Shown here: positions 32,316-42,668 of the stretch, in pieces
Layout: each line of letters begins with the position of its first letter
How positions within the stretch are numbered: position 1 is the first letter of the stretch
Origin: Russula earlei
Taxonomy: Eukaryota; Basidiomycota; Agaricomycetes; Russulales; Russulaceae
NCBI GenBank assembly: GCA_025769875.1
Contig: JAGFNK010000116.1
Coordinates: forward strand, 59,703-123,702
DNA length: 64,000 nt
Direction of reading: 5' to 3'
Position numbers and translations under genes: made by a program
The notes under the pieces: generated by a model
Told to the model about the DNA's origin: nothing
What the model saw: the letters and a program-made list of their open reading frames with translations, nothing else
The model's database searches: none

Positions 32316-34028
32316 TCAGTCTTCCGTGCGCATGATTTCGTCACCATCGTGCTTGCGACAATCGCCGTCATCTTGTAGTACTCCCGCATCACCGACGGCA
32401 GTGTCGCGTTGGCCCAAAAACTGCAAACACCCTCGTCCGCATCCGCGCCACAAGATCGGTACCCCGCCCGTTGACTCGCCAACGCGCACGCCCGCGAGCT
32501 CGCTCACCCACGTGTACCGCTCCTCTGCGGGCAAGACGAAGGGCGGTCCGAGTCGAGCCCACGGCCATGGCGACGCCCCTGGTGCAGCATAGCAGTGCCG
32601 CGGGGACGGACAGCGACCAGAGCTCTTCTGTTGGTGTTGCTCCTCATGTGTTGCCGTCGCAGTTGTTGCACCGTCCGCGCCCTCGCGGCGACGAGTCGAG
32701 CACTGCTGCCGTTCTGACTTGGACATCCTGGAAGAGGAGAACAGGCCCTCGCTTGGGCCCGAGGTTGTGGCGCGCGAAAAGGCGTGCCGTGGCGGGGCGG
32801 AGACCGCGGAGGGTGCTAGGTGCGCAATGAGTGCGGCGTCAGCGGGGGTGAGCGTCCCTTCCTGCAGCGGAAGCTGGAAGCAGTCTTCGAGCATCGTAGG
32901 TTGTCGGGTGCTAACCGTCGTCATTGTTAACGTCGGCTGCGTCGGCGCTGGAAGGTGCTGTTGACCTGCTGAGGGTGTGAGGAGATAGCGCAGGACTACT
33001 TCGCGCAGTGGCGGTACACGAAAGTGCACAAGCATGGTACCGTCCACGGCTTGTGGTGTCATTTTGGCAGGGTCTGGGTACCATGGGTTCGTATGCACGT
33101 TGAGGTTCGTGAGGGTCATATTGGTCATCTCAGCCGGGAGGAAATGCAAATTGTTATTGACTACGTCAAGGTCTTTGAGCGCCTCTAACTGTGCAATTTC
33201 TGGGGGAAGATAGTCGAGGGTGTTGTTCCCTGCCCTCAGGATCTCAGTATATGAAACGGACAAAGAAAGCCAAGCAGGTGCGCACGAAGAGAGAGAACCG
33301 TCAGATTGCTCAACTTGAAAAATTCTGGAGGCAGGGCCCTGATCTCATTGTTCGCCAAAAAAATCATGAGGCCCTGGGATCGAGTGCGGGCAGGGACAGC
33401 GCGTGGGGCAAAGAATGAGCGATGTGTCGATGAGAAGACTGCTGGGGGCGCGGTCTGTACGCGCTTGAAGGGGCGAAGAGCGAACTGAGCTATGACACCG
33501 AGGCTGTTGAGTTCTACGATTGATGGGGGCACAAAAGTAAGGCCCGCATCCCTTGCGGACTGGGTGAATATTGGGAGGGAGGGAACGAGATGATGACACA
33601 TACTTCCAGGTAAACTCGGCATCACCCGTGTCGACTGCTCGCGTGATTTTCTCTTCCCATAGCGTGGCCTCGTCTGGAGGCTCTGGATCAAAACTCGAAG
33701 TCGAATACCCCTCCTCTTCGTCAAAGAGACTTTCGAGCACTTTGGCGTGATCGGCTGAGGACGTGAAGTCTGGTCTGTAAGCCCAGGTGGCCGGGGCATA
33801 TGAAGGATTTGAATAGCGAAGCTCATTTGAGGGATGTGATATAGCATGGGTAGAGCCGGCAAAGGGATGGGTTATGCCTAGTGGCGTCGGTGGTCGATCG
33901 AGGTCGAGGGGCAGTGAGGAAGGAGAGGCGAGGGGAGAGGAGTCGACAAAGGATGAAGCAGAGGGAGAGCCACCTGGAGAAGACGAGGGTGACATGTATG
34001 CGCGATCTTCTGGGCTGATGAAAGCCAT
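32316..34028 (-). CDS. Leucine-rich-repeat protein with Cys-containing C-terminal domain
   Basis: Three minus-strand exons fit in frame: 34028-33604, 33551-33286 and 33229-32316, giving 534 residues. Introns are 52 and 56 nt (GTATGT..CAAG; GTGCGC..GCAG). The N-terminus is Ser/Pro-rich and disordered up to about residue 60, then HPFAGSTHAISHPSNELRY. Residues about 200-260 hold two or three LRRs (IRALPPEFFKLSNLTVLSLR; LDYLPPEIAQLEALKDLDV; LHFLPAEM). The C-terminal part has CPSPRH near residue 437 and ERYTWV..WRGCGRGCLQFL near 473-497. Its Cys residues may bind metal; I know this combination from fungal LRR proteins of unknown role. A low-complexity Gln/Thr/Arg stretch (about residues 390-430) precedes the last domain and may hide an extra intron. 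Likely a cytosolic scaffold; function is not known. Confidence 0.78.
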
Positions 34029-34292
34029 TGGCGGTGGTCGAGGTCAACGAAAGCGGACACGCGACATCGTGGTCGTGTATGCGCACACGTGATTCGTCGC
34101 GTCGCGGCAATTACGTGCACGCGCATTCCTTGCCGCTCATTTTTCTCTTCAATCAAGCACAATGCTCCCCAACAACAAACTATTGGTACTACACTGTCTC
34201 ACTCACATCCTTTCATTATCTGTTTCTTTCTTGTTTATATACCCATTTCTTCCTTCCTTTTTACCTACCACATGTCAGATGTTGAGGGGGAG
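34029..34292. other. LRR gene upstream region and 3' end of a retroelement
   Basis: The first ~100 bp are GC-rich promoter sequence of the LRR gene. From about 34150 the sequence is T-rich and ends in GTTGAGGGGGAG (34281-34292), which looks like a copia-type polypurine tract immediately before an LTR start at 34293. Confidence 0.4.
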
Positions 34293-34301
34293 TATTGGAG
34301 T
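34293..34301 (+). repeat. First 9 bases of LTR-D, split by the hAT insertion
   Basis: TATTGGAGT is the start of a short LTR whose remainder lies at 38708-38832. Eight of these bases (34294-34301) are the hAT target duplication. Confidence 0.55.
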
Positions 34302-37300
34302 TAGGGTTGTGCCCGGCCCGGCTTCAGGCCGTGAGCCGGGCCAAGCCAGGCCGAAATAGGCCGGGCCGAGCCGGGCCAAAGTGACGGCTTCGTGACGGCT
34401 TTGGCCCGGCCTATGATTTGAAAAGCCAAAGCCGGGCCGTCAAGCCGCGGCTTTGACCTTTTTTTGGGGGTAATTATCGAACTTTAATCTATCAACTTTG
34501 CATGGACACACCGTCGTTTCCTGTCATTTTTCATCGTCGTATCTGCGCTTCCCTCTCAACCTTCCTTTTTGCTCAAGTTCATGTACAATGTAAGTCATTG
34601 TGGCCTATATGTCAATGTGCCCAATGCTCATCTTTGCGTCGTCAACTTGCGCTCCTCCCCCTTCTTTGTCCAAAATGTCCACTCCCAACACAGTCAAACA
34701 ACTTGTCAAGGATATCAGCTCTCTCTCTAACTCTTTGTCGGACGCTGTACCCAGAGGATCGAAAGATGATAAAATATGGTTTGTTATGAATACAAAGGAA
34801 GGTGATGTTCCGCCGCATGAAACCTTCAACCGCCGGTTTGATGCATTGTTTGGGGAGGATTGTCGTGATCCTGGTGGCCGCCTTCACCATATTCGCCAGG
34901 GAAAACTCGGAATGGGTCTTGTGGTATCTTACCTTTTGAAGATCAACTGGACCAATTTTCCCCTGGATCTCGTTGAGCTCAAACTGGAACGTCTTATAGC
35001 AGAGCTTAAACACCTCCAGTGCGTATCTAATCCATCATTTGCTATCTATATTGAGTGATTATTAGACGAGTGGACGTACCTCGCCCAGTACGAACACTCA
35101 ACCCCACAGCAAAGCTCAAGGACGCTGCCAACAGCGAGACGCCTCAACTTTCCTTCCAGCGCAAAGCTGTCCTGGATTTCCACTCCCGACAAAACCGACA
35201 AGAACGACCCGCCTACTTCTTCAACGGTGGCCGGTGACCCAAATGCGCCCTCCTCAGCTAGTGCAGTGCCGACTCCACCAAACAAGCATAACATCACTTC
35301 TGTTGCTGACCACAACAGTGATGGTGACGATGGAATTGTCGATCAGCCAGCACGATGTACGTCATCTAACTCATCTTCGTGTCCTGAGCATACCTTCTCA
35401 ATTTGTTGTATTCTTTTCAGTCAAAAAGAAGTATGCCACGACAACCACGTCACAGGCGAAGAGAATACATGCGATATCAGCTACAGTTGACGACGTTGAC
35501 ATGACGGATACCGAGGGGGATCTACGTGACAAGGGTATAGTTTTTCTGAATGATGATGTTCATCGACTAGTTTTCTGATGTTCTTTCAGGTAAGAAGAAA
35601 AGTGTGACCCTTGGAAATCCACAGGCCATCGACGCGGATGGGTTACTCATGGATGTGGACGTCCAGCCAGTCAACGACAGTTCATCCACGCGTGAAGATA
35701 AGCGTCAAGATGTGGATAATTTCTTTCAAACGGCTGTTGTCAAAGAAGTCAATGGGAAGTCAAAACGGTATCGTGTGTGCAAAATATGCCAGTGAGTTCG
35801 TGCATTGACGTTTTGTCATGTACACTGATATTAAGTCCAGGGGCAATAAGAGTATTGTTGATGAAGTCACGACTTTGCGACGCCATTTGGAGGCATGCCA
35901 TGCAGTGCTTAATTTTTTTTGGTTTTCAATTTTTGATCTGATCCTTCCCCCCATTTAGGGCAAGTATCGCAACTGGGCAAAAGGTGCCAGCTTCTCGTCA
36001 AAACTTCCTGGAGACATCAAGAAGCGGAAGGCCGCTGCGGAGGAGGTGACACGTACTTTGGATCGCGATCTTAGTCAGGAGAAGCTCTCTGAGTGGGTCA
36101 TCCCCTACTCGGACAAGCTCTTCCGTCGAGTAACGGTGGAGTGGCTCGTGGCTACGGATCAGGTGAGGAGTCCGTTCTTACAACTTAATCTCCTGTTTCA
36201 TTGCATAATTTCACAGCCAATCTACGCTCTTGAACATCCCAAGTTCAAGGAGTTGATTGACATTGCTTCTCGCGCAACAAATGGTGTCGAGATTCCAGGT
36301 CGCAAGGCAGCGCGGGCGGAAATCATGCGCATGTTCAAGGTTCACCTTACGACATTGAAAACCCAACTCAATGTATGTGTTCCCTTCATTTTTCTTTCTT
36401 TTCTCATCATTTCCCAGGGTCCGACCGTTCAAGGCGAAGTCAGTTTAACGTGTGACGCGTGGCAGGCAGGAAATGCAGATGGATATTTCGCTGTCACAGC
36501 ACACTGGATCGAAGAGCTGACACCTGGAAAATGGGAACTCAAGAGCGCCCTAATTGGTTTCACGTGGGTCAACAACGCGCATAATGGTGAACGGCTCGGC
36601 CAGGCTTTATTCAAGATCATCAGACGATTGGGAATTGAGGACAAGGTAAGCGAAGCAACCTTATTGATGTCCCACCAGGCTTATCCTCCACTACGAAGAT
36701 TGGCCACGTCACTTGCGACAATGCAAGCAACAACCTAACCATGATGAAGGAATTTGCCGTGCGACTGAAAACTACTACAGGCAACAAGTATGATTGGAGG
36801 AAGAGAAAAATCAAGTGCGTTGATCCACAAACTTTCTGATTTCAGTTACTCACAAACAACAGTTGTCTCGTGCATGTTATCAATCTGGCAACGCAAATCC
36901 TCATATCAACCTATAGCAAGTCAGCACATTTTGACCCAAAGCAGCCGGAAGCACATGTACCAACATCCCGCGATGAGGTGGGGTTGGTAAGGGCTATTGT
37001 AGTCAAGGCACGTATTGCTACTTCACCCGACAAAAATATTATCGCTCACCCCTGGTCAGGAACGCTCATCATCAAAGCGAAAAGAAATGTGGAGAACTAT
37101 TCAGGTTAAGGCAAATGACGGCCATCCAGTTCAACTTATACTGGATATGAAGGTGCGGTGGTCATCGACGTACTTGATGCTTGATCGTGCCGAAAGAAAG
37201 AAGAATGTGCGTAGCAAGTTCCAAATGAAGATTTGTATTCATCATTTATTTTCCTTAGTGCGTTGATGTTTTCGTCGATGAGCTTCGTTGGGAGGAACAA

Positions 37301-38699
37301 GACTCTGCGAAGCGTGATAAGATACGTGAGCTCAAGCTCACAAGTGAAGAATGGTTGCGGGTCAACCATTTTCTTGGATTGCTCAGTGTACGTCTGTGTA
37401 CTCTTTCATCTACAAATCAAAGCCTGACAGTCCTTAGCATGCCGATAATGCTCAACAGGCATTCTCATCTGACAATGTTCCAACTCTTCGTCTGGCCATT
37501 CCGGCGCTTGAAGCCCTTTACAGAGCATGGTCCAGTCGTGCCGACCGTCCAAAATACGAGCCGTTTGCCCCTGCCATTCGTGCTGTGTGTGAGAAGGTTG
37601 ACAAGTACTACGAGAAAACTACAGAGTCTCCTGCGTACATCATGTCCATGAGTACGACTTTTGGCCCTCGCCCTGTCATCCATCACTGACATATTTCTAG
37701 TTCTCAACCCAAAGGAGAAGATGGGATATTTCAAGAAGCAATGGTCCGCTGATCTCCACGACGATGTCCTGAAATGTGTTGAGGAGGAGGTACGCTCAAG
37801 TCCCCTTTTACGTCTAGGTGCTAATTGCTCTTAGTTCAAAGAGCGGTGGCTACGATTGAGCGGTCATTCTATGATGAGGCCATCTGCACCATCAAGAAAG
37901 GACAAGGGACTTCGCGCTTTGCTTCGAGAGCTTAGCGATGATGATGAAGACACAGCGGCAGACACAGGGTTGGATGTACCAGATGACCCTCAACGGCCAT
38001 GGCTCCGTGATTACCATGCATACATGGATGTTCCCGAGCAAGTTCCAGAAGGCTGGACAGCAATCCAGTGGTGGGGCGTAAGCATTCCGGATTGAATACT
38101 CATACAAGTGACTAAAATAACTTCACAGTACAACTCACAGCGCTATCATCGTGCTTGGGGCTCCCTCGTGCGGGACTATCTGGCGATTATGTCGTCATCC
38201 GTTTCTAGCGAACGCGCGTTCTCGCAGGGTGGGATTACAATATCAAAACAACGCAATCGTCTCAAGGGTGACATTGTGGAGGCCCTGCAGTGTATCAAGT
38301 GCGCGATCCGTCATGATTTACTTTTCCGAGAACCTGCACCATCATCAATATCAGAAGCTGAGGAAACTAGCGACCAAGAGCTGGATGATGCGGCAGCCAG
38401 AGGGGACTCGGGAGACTCAGATGTTGAAGAGTTCTCGTGGGATGGGCTACTGATTGACGACGATGAGGAGACAATGTATTGGTCTGAGTAGCTTAGTATC
38501 TTCCCATACTATCATCAGTGGCCAACCTGCACAATTGACATTTTATTTACGTACAAAAGCCGTGGCCCAGGCCAAGCCAAGCCGGAGCCAAGCCGTAATT
38601 GATGGCTTTGGCCCGGCCTGGGATTTTTGTAAGCCAAAGCCGCCTCAGGCCAAGCCAAAGCCGGGGCTTTCAGGCCAAGCCGGGCCGGAAAAAACCCTA
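34302..38699 (+). mobile_element. hAT-family DNA transposon, apparently complete
   Basis: 4,398 bp flanked by the exact 8-bp duplication ATTGGAGT (34294-34301 and 38700-38707), as expected for hAT elements. The ends are TAGGGTT...AACCCTA, followed by GC-rich subterminal repeats built on GGCCCGGC and CAAGCCGG, the usual transposase-binding arrays. One intron-rich transposase gene fills the interior. CpG content is high and no obvious stop mutations are seen, in contrast with most other elements here, so it is probably a recent arrival. Confidence 0.93.
34675..38491 (+). CDS. hAT transposase, many introns
   Basis: Cut-and-paste transposase of the surrounding element. The start at 34675 (MSTPNTVKQLVKDIS) is tentative. 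Recognisable exons in order are a Ser/Thr-rich linker (35100-35350); a BED-type zinc finger split by an intron near 35793-35840 (CKIC, then TTLRRHLEACH); the catalytic core from GPTVQGEVSLTCDAWQAGN (36420) through GHVTCDNASNNLTMMKEFA (36698); CLVHVINLATQ; MWRTIQ.. to LDMKVRWSSTYLMLDRAER (37145-37195), where CP-x-RW is represented by MKVRW; PIRAVCEKVDKYY-type helices; and the C-terminal hAT dimerisation domain (WGSLVRDYLAIMSSSVSSER, about 38155-38330), then an acidic tail. About a dozen introns of 45-70 nt are implied, one possibly GC-AG near 37012. The junction near 35020-35075 did not resolve cleanly. Confidence 0.85.
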
Positions 38700-38707
38700 A
38701 TTGGAGT

Positions 38708-38832
38708 CCAACATCCATGTCATGTATTCCAAGTAGTTGTATATAGGGTTACATTACTGTACCTCCAATTGTAATTAATTACATCCATTATCTTCCTCAC
38801 CTCAATTGCTACACACCATCTGAGCTCTAATA
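38708..38832 (+). repeat. Remainder of LTR-D
   Basis: Continues from 34301 across the hAT insertion and ends CTCTAATA at 38832, immediately before a primer-binding site. With the first 9 bases the LTR is only about 134 bp. It contains TGTATATAGGG. Both ends are TA where TG/CA are expected (TATTGG.. and ..AATA), each explained by a transition. Confidence 0.6.
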
Positions 38833-38844
38833 GGTTATGGGCCC
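38833..38844 (+). promoter_or_regulatory. Primer-binding site after LTR-D
   Basis: GGTTATGGGCCC, identical to the site after LTR-C copy 1, complementary to the anticodon arm of initiator tRNA-Met. Confidence 0.75.
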
Positions 38845-39322
38845 TGGAGCTCTAGTCTGAAACCACCAGCCTCAATTCTTGATTCTTGTCAATTCTTGTC
38901 AATTTTTGTGCCTTCTCTGCCACTTCCCTCCATTTGGTGGGCTCCTATTCCTCATCTTGGACATCTTCTCATTGGTAACCCTTAAGCAATTCCAATCATT
39001 GATGCCTCTCCTACCACATTGATCCCTTCAGTATCATTAAATTCACAACACCTCTCCTCCTGTGTTGATCTCTTCCATATCATCTAGTTCATGACCCCTC
39101 TCCTCCCATGTCAATCCCTTCAGTATCATCAAATTCATGACACCTCTCCTTCTGTGTCAATCTCTTCAGTATCATCAAGTTCATAGCACCTCTCCTCCTG
39201 TGTCTATCCCAATATCATTGAACTCTCAATTTCAATTTCATCCCATTAGTTTTGGGCCTCTTGCCTTCTCTTTCATCATAGTCACATCCCTTTGGTAGTT
39301 TCATTGCAAAACGCACAATTTA
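38845..39322 (+). mobile_element. Leader of the LTR-D copia-type element
   Basis: Non-coding leader between the primer-binding site and a MITE insertion. It contains the 46-bp tandem array described separately. The likely gag start lies beyond the MITE, at 40003. Confidence 0.5.
39007..39220 (+). repeat. 46-bp tandem repeat, ~4.6 units
   Basis: Units of 46 bp start at 39007, 39053, 39099, 39145 and 39191, each beginning TCTCCT and containing TATCATYAARTTCA. Copies differ at several positions. The array is C/T-rich. Confidence 0.8.
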
Positions 39323-39887
39323 GGCCCCTTTTACCAACCAAGAATTCTTGAATCTTGAACTTGAACTTGGATTTTGGGATTTTCCAGGAGTGACAGGAGT
39401 GACAGGAGTGATGTAAGTGATATGATGTATATAATAAATTAATATGCATTTTTTTCTGTTGTCATTTGCATATTCACATATATGGGGTTACACATGATGT
39501 GTCAGTGTCAAACTTGGAATCAAGCAGTCTGACTCAAGCTCAACATCTGGGTGCTTGCAGCCCCATTTTCACCAGAGCTGCACATACAAAATTTGCACAA
39601 AGATGTGCACCCACACATTGGTGACACATGTGCTGCCTTAATGACATGCTTGCAATACCCCACTTGGAAGGAGTGGAAGGAAGGGGTTAGAAAAAATATT
39701 TTACATATCACATGTAAACCCAACACATGAATGCAAATCACACCAAAAAATAACTCATATTTGAAATAGACTCATATTAGTTTATTATGTCACTTACATC
39801 ACACCTGTCATTCCCATCACTCCTGGAAAATCCTGAAATCTAAGTTCAAGTTCAAGATTCAAGAATTCTCGGTTGGTAAAAGGGGCC
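39323..39887 (-). mobile_element. 565-bp MITE, GGCCCC family, copy 1
   Basis: Terminal inverted repeats begin GGCCCCTTTTACCAACC and extend about 80 bp through GAATCTTGAACTTGAACTTGG. Flanks are TA on both sides. It holds a 73-codon frame (39520-39741, minus) identical in copy 2, probably by recent shared origin rather than selection. It interrupts the LTR-D element. Confidence 0.85.
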
Positions 39888-40002
39888 TATTTACACTTCT
39901 TTTCTCTTCCATCATACCCTTCATTCCCATTTCTTATGCAGTCACATCTTATACATATCCCCTTATTTCCTTACCCTTTTTGCTTTCCTCTCTGGAACCA
40001 TT

Positions 40003-40430
40003 ATGAGCAACAACCCTGTACCTACTACCACCCCCTTGGCTACTATGTCTGCAGCCCTTGAATCCTCCCAGAATGTAATCACACTCACTGAACATTGTAT
40101 TTTGGACAATGCTTGGCCTATGGATCTCATCCTTGATCTTGACAAGTCCAATTGGTCCAAATGGGGCAAATGTCTGTGTCTTGTCACATATGATCAGGGA
40201 TTCAAGCACTGGCTCAACAGTACCTTACCTTGCCTGGACATTGCAAATTATGCTAAAGCCCACTGACTTTGGTCCAACAATGACCTTTCCCTGCAAACAT
40301 TCATACTTCATCACATCAGTTCCATCAAATATGAATTCCTTGGTGCAAAAGTTTGCCATGCATCTGCACACAATGTCTATGAGACACTGAAACAGAGACA
40401 CAAGAAGCTTGGACTATACTAACACTGCCA
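40003..40430 (+). pseudogene. Copia-type Gag N-terminal remnant of the LTR-D element
   Basis: Starts MSNNPVPTTTPLATMSAALE and continues NWSKWGKCLCLVTYDQGFKH, then a stop at 40264-40266 (TGA after KAH). The frame goes on after the stop with features of the Gag UBN2-like region (a ..W..ND..LQTFILHHISS pattern and ..YETLKQRHKKLG). The stop lies where a Trp is expected, again a TGG-to-TGA change. No zinc knuckle, protease or pol is present before the next MITE. Confidence 0.6.
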
Positions 40431-40681
40431 TGATGTTTGGACAGGTACCCTGGTTCAGACAGTCACACAATGTCACAGGCTTGTTTGTAACTCCACCAAG
40501 CCAATGTAACTCCACTCAGCAAGTGCTAAATGCATGTGATGCATGCCACTCAGTTGTACCAATTGTATATACATTAGATATCAATTAGATGGCCTCTAAG
40601 TATGATAAGATTCAATCAAGATGAGTGATTTTTTAAAGTTCTGATGAAATGAGGGGCTAAACATTGTCATTAAAACACTTT

Positions 40682-41246
40682 GGCCCCTTTTACCAACCAA
40701 GAATTCTTGAATCTTGAACTTGAACTTGGATTTCAGGATTTTCTGGGAGTGACAGGAATGACAGGTGTGATGTAAGTGACATAATAAACTAATATGAGTC
40801 TATTTCAAATATAAGTTATTTTTTGGTGTGATTTGCATTCATGTGTTGGGTTTACATGTGATATGTAAAATATTTTTTCTAACCCCTTCCTTCCACTCCT
40901 TCCAAGTGGGGTATTGCAAGCATGTCATTAAGGCAGCACATGTGTCACCAATGTGTGGGTGCACATCTTTGTGCAAATTTTGTATGTGCAGCTCTGGTGA
41001 AAATGGGGCTGCAAGCACCCAGATGTTGAGCTTGAGTCAGACTGCTTGATTCCAAGTTTGACGCTGACACATCATGTGTAACCCCATATATGTGAATATG
41101 CAAATGACAACAGAAAAAAATGCATATTAATTTATTATATACATCATATCACTTACATCACTCCTGTCACTCCTGTCACTCTCAGAAAATCCCGATATCC
41201 AAGTTCAAGTTCAAGATTCAAGAATTCTCAGTTGGTAAAAGGGGCC
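40682..41246 (+). mobile_element. 565-bp MITE, GGCCCC family, copy 2 (inverted to copy 1)
   Basis: Same length and the same 73-codon frame as copy 1 (40828-41049, plus), in opposite orientation. The flanks read TT and TT. A few differences cluster in the terminal repeats. The two copies are separated by about 795 bp. Confidence 0.85.
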
Positions 41247-41568
41247 TTCCTGATTAGAATTGAGATTTGGAACTGGCCCAGGAAGATGCAGCCCAGGATG
41301 ATAAGATACATATGTGGGGTACTGATGGGTGTAATTGAGCTGAACACCACATGAAATTGAGGCCATATTTGCATCAGGAGGCTGTAAATGAGTGGGGGAG
41401 GGTCCCACACAAGATTCTCTGTCTGATGGTGCCTTAGTAGTGCTTGTGTCTCAAGTTGTGCGATGTGATGATCGAGTGAATAACCTAGAAAATTGTGGAT
41501 TGATCTGAAGATCTGGGTGTTGATTGAAGTGATCCTTGATGTGAGATAGTATTTCTGCATTTGTCCCT
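41247..41568. other. Downstream flank of the pogo-like gene, no separate gene seen
   Basis: Minus-strand frames here (41228-41560) have no recognisable motif. Confidence 0.3.
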
Positions 41569-42360
41569 TTATCTGACAGCCTGAAGCCAGCCATCCCTTG
41601 AATGATCAATTTGAAACATCATGCACAACCTAAAGTTCATGTTGTGCCTGCTCAGCCTCTTGTTTCTGGTGCTTCTCAGCAGCAATGTGTTTGCTTTCAG
41701 TTCTTTTGGCATCCTCCTTTTCTGTACATTGTCCAGCTGCACCCTGACAATCTGCAGCTCTTGGTTGCTGCTCTTGGTTGATTGTGCATTCGCTGCACTA
41801 GGCTGGGGGATGGTGTGACCAAGGGCTTGCTGGGTGTTGAGGAGCTGTGTCCAGACCAGCCTTAGTTTTGTTAAAAGATCCTTGTGAGATAGTCCTCTAT
41901 CTTCCTCAAATGAGACAATTTCTGGAGTAATCAGTGCTTCAATCACAAGATCAGCTGTTGTAGAGCATGTTATATGATGTGCTTCTGACTCCAGATTGGC
42001 TAAGGCAATCATGAATCCAGAAGCAGCATCTCTAGGCTCCACATCTGTTGCTTGAACTGGCAGATCAGATTGAGGATCATAGCTGATTCCACAAGATCTG
42101 GATCTGATGTATTCATATCTTGGTCACTGTTACTAGGATTAGAGTAATCTGAGTCTGATCTTGGGCACCAATCATTATTGAGGGATCTATTGGGTCAGAT
42201 GAGGGGAACTCTGATTGGAATGATGTGGGTACATGAGCAATTGTGGATGAGGCTTGACTTGGAGAAAAATCTTCCTCAGTGAAGACTGCATGATTGACAG
42301 GGTAGAGGCCAGTTGCTTTGAATGCTGAAGCAATGAGAACTTTGGTGAAGACACCCCTAG
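41569..42360 (-). pseudogene. DDE_1/pogo-type transposase, C-terminal part
   Basis: Minus strand, truncated at 42360 by the copia insertion; 43 bp of the same exon continue beyond it at 47221-47263. The reading FTKVLIASAFKATGLYPVNH followed by AVFTEEDFSPSQ is the familiar end of the DDE_1 endonuclease domain. Past a stop at 42113 the coding character resumes (41569-42042) with a Leu/Gln/Lys-rich coiled segment typical of the C-terminus of these fungal proteins. The catalytic core is missing because the unit is also cut at 47264 by an LTR-C fragment. Confidence 0.65.
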
Positions 42361-42596
42361 TGTTGGAAACGCAGCCACCGCGTGGCAGAGAAACGGACCG
42401 AACGGACCAGATAGTTAGAACGCCATGTTGATACCACTGTTCCTTTTTCCTCAGTCTTTCATATACAAGACTGAGGTCAGTAGCACATTCCTTTACCATT
42501 TACATATACTCATTATGTACATAGCCTTCGTCCAACAGGTTAGCTTACTAACCTAATATTAGTCTTTCATATACAAGACTGAGCCTTCGTCCAATA
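42361..42596 (+). repeat. Copia 5' LTR
   Basis: TGTTGGAAACGCAGCC to GTCCAATA; the expected CA end is TA here. It has an internal direct repeat of AGTCTTTCATATACAAGACTG. The following GATTATGAGACCTG is a degenerate match to the half-tRNA-iMet primer-binding site (GGTTATGAGCCC type). Confidence 0.93.
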
Positions 42597-42668
42597 GATT
42601 ATGAGACCTGTCTGTCTCTGAAAGCTAAATCACTTCCATAAACAGCCAACATTTCGTAACTACGTAAC

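Noticed and set aside
39520..39741. Identical 73-codon frames at 39520 and 40828
   Set aside because: They are parts of two very similar MITE copies; no sign of coding constraint.
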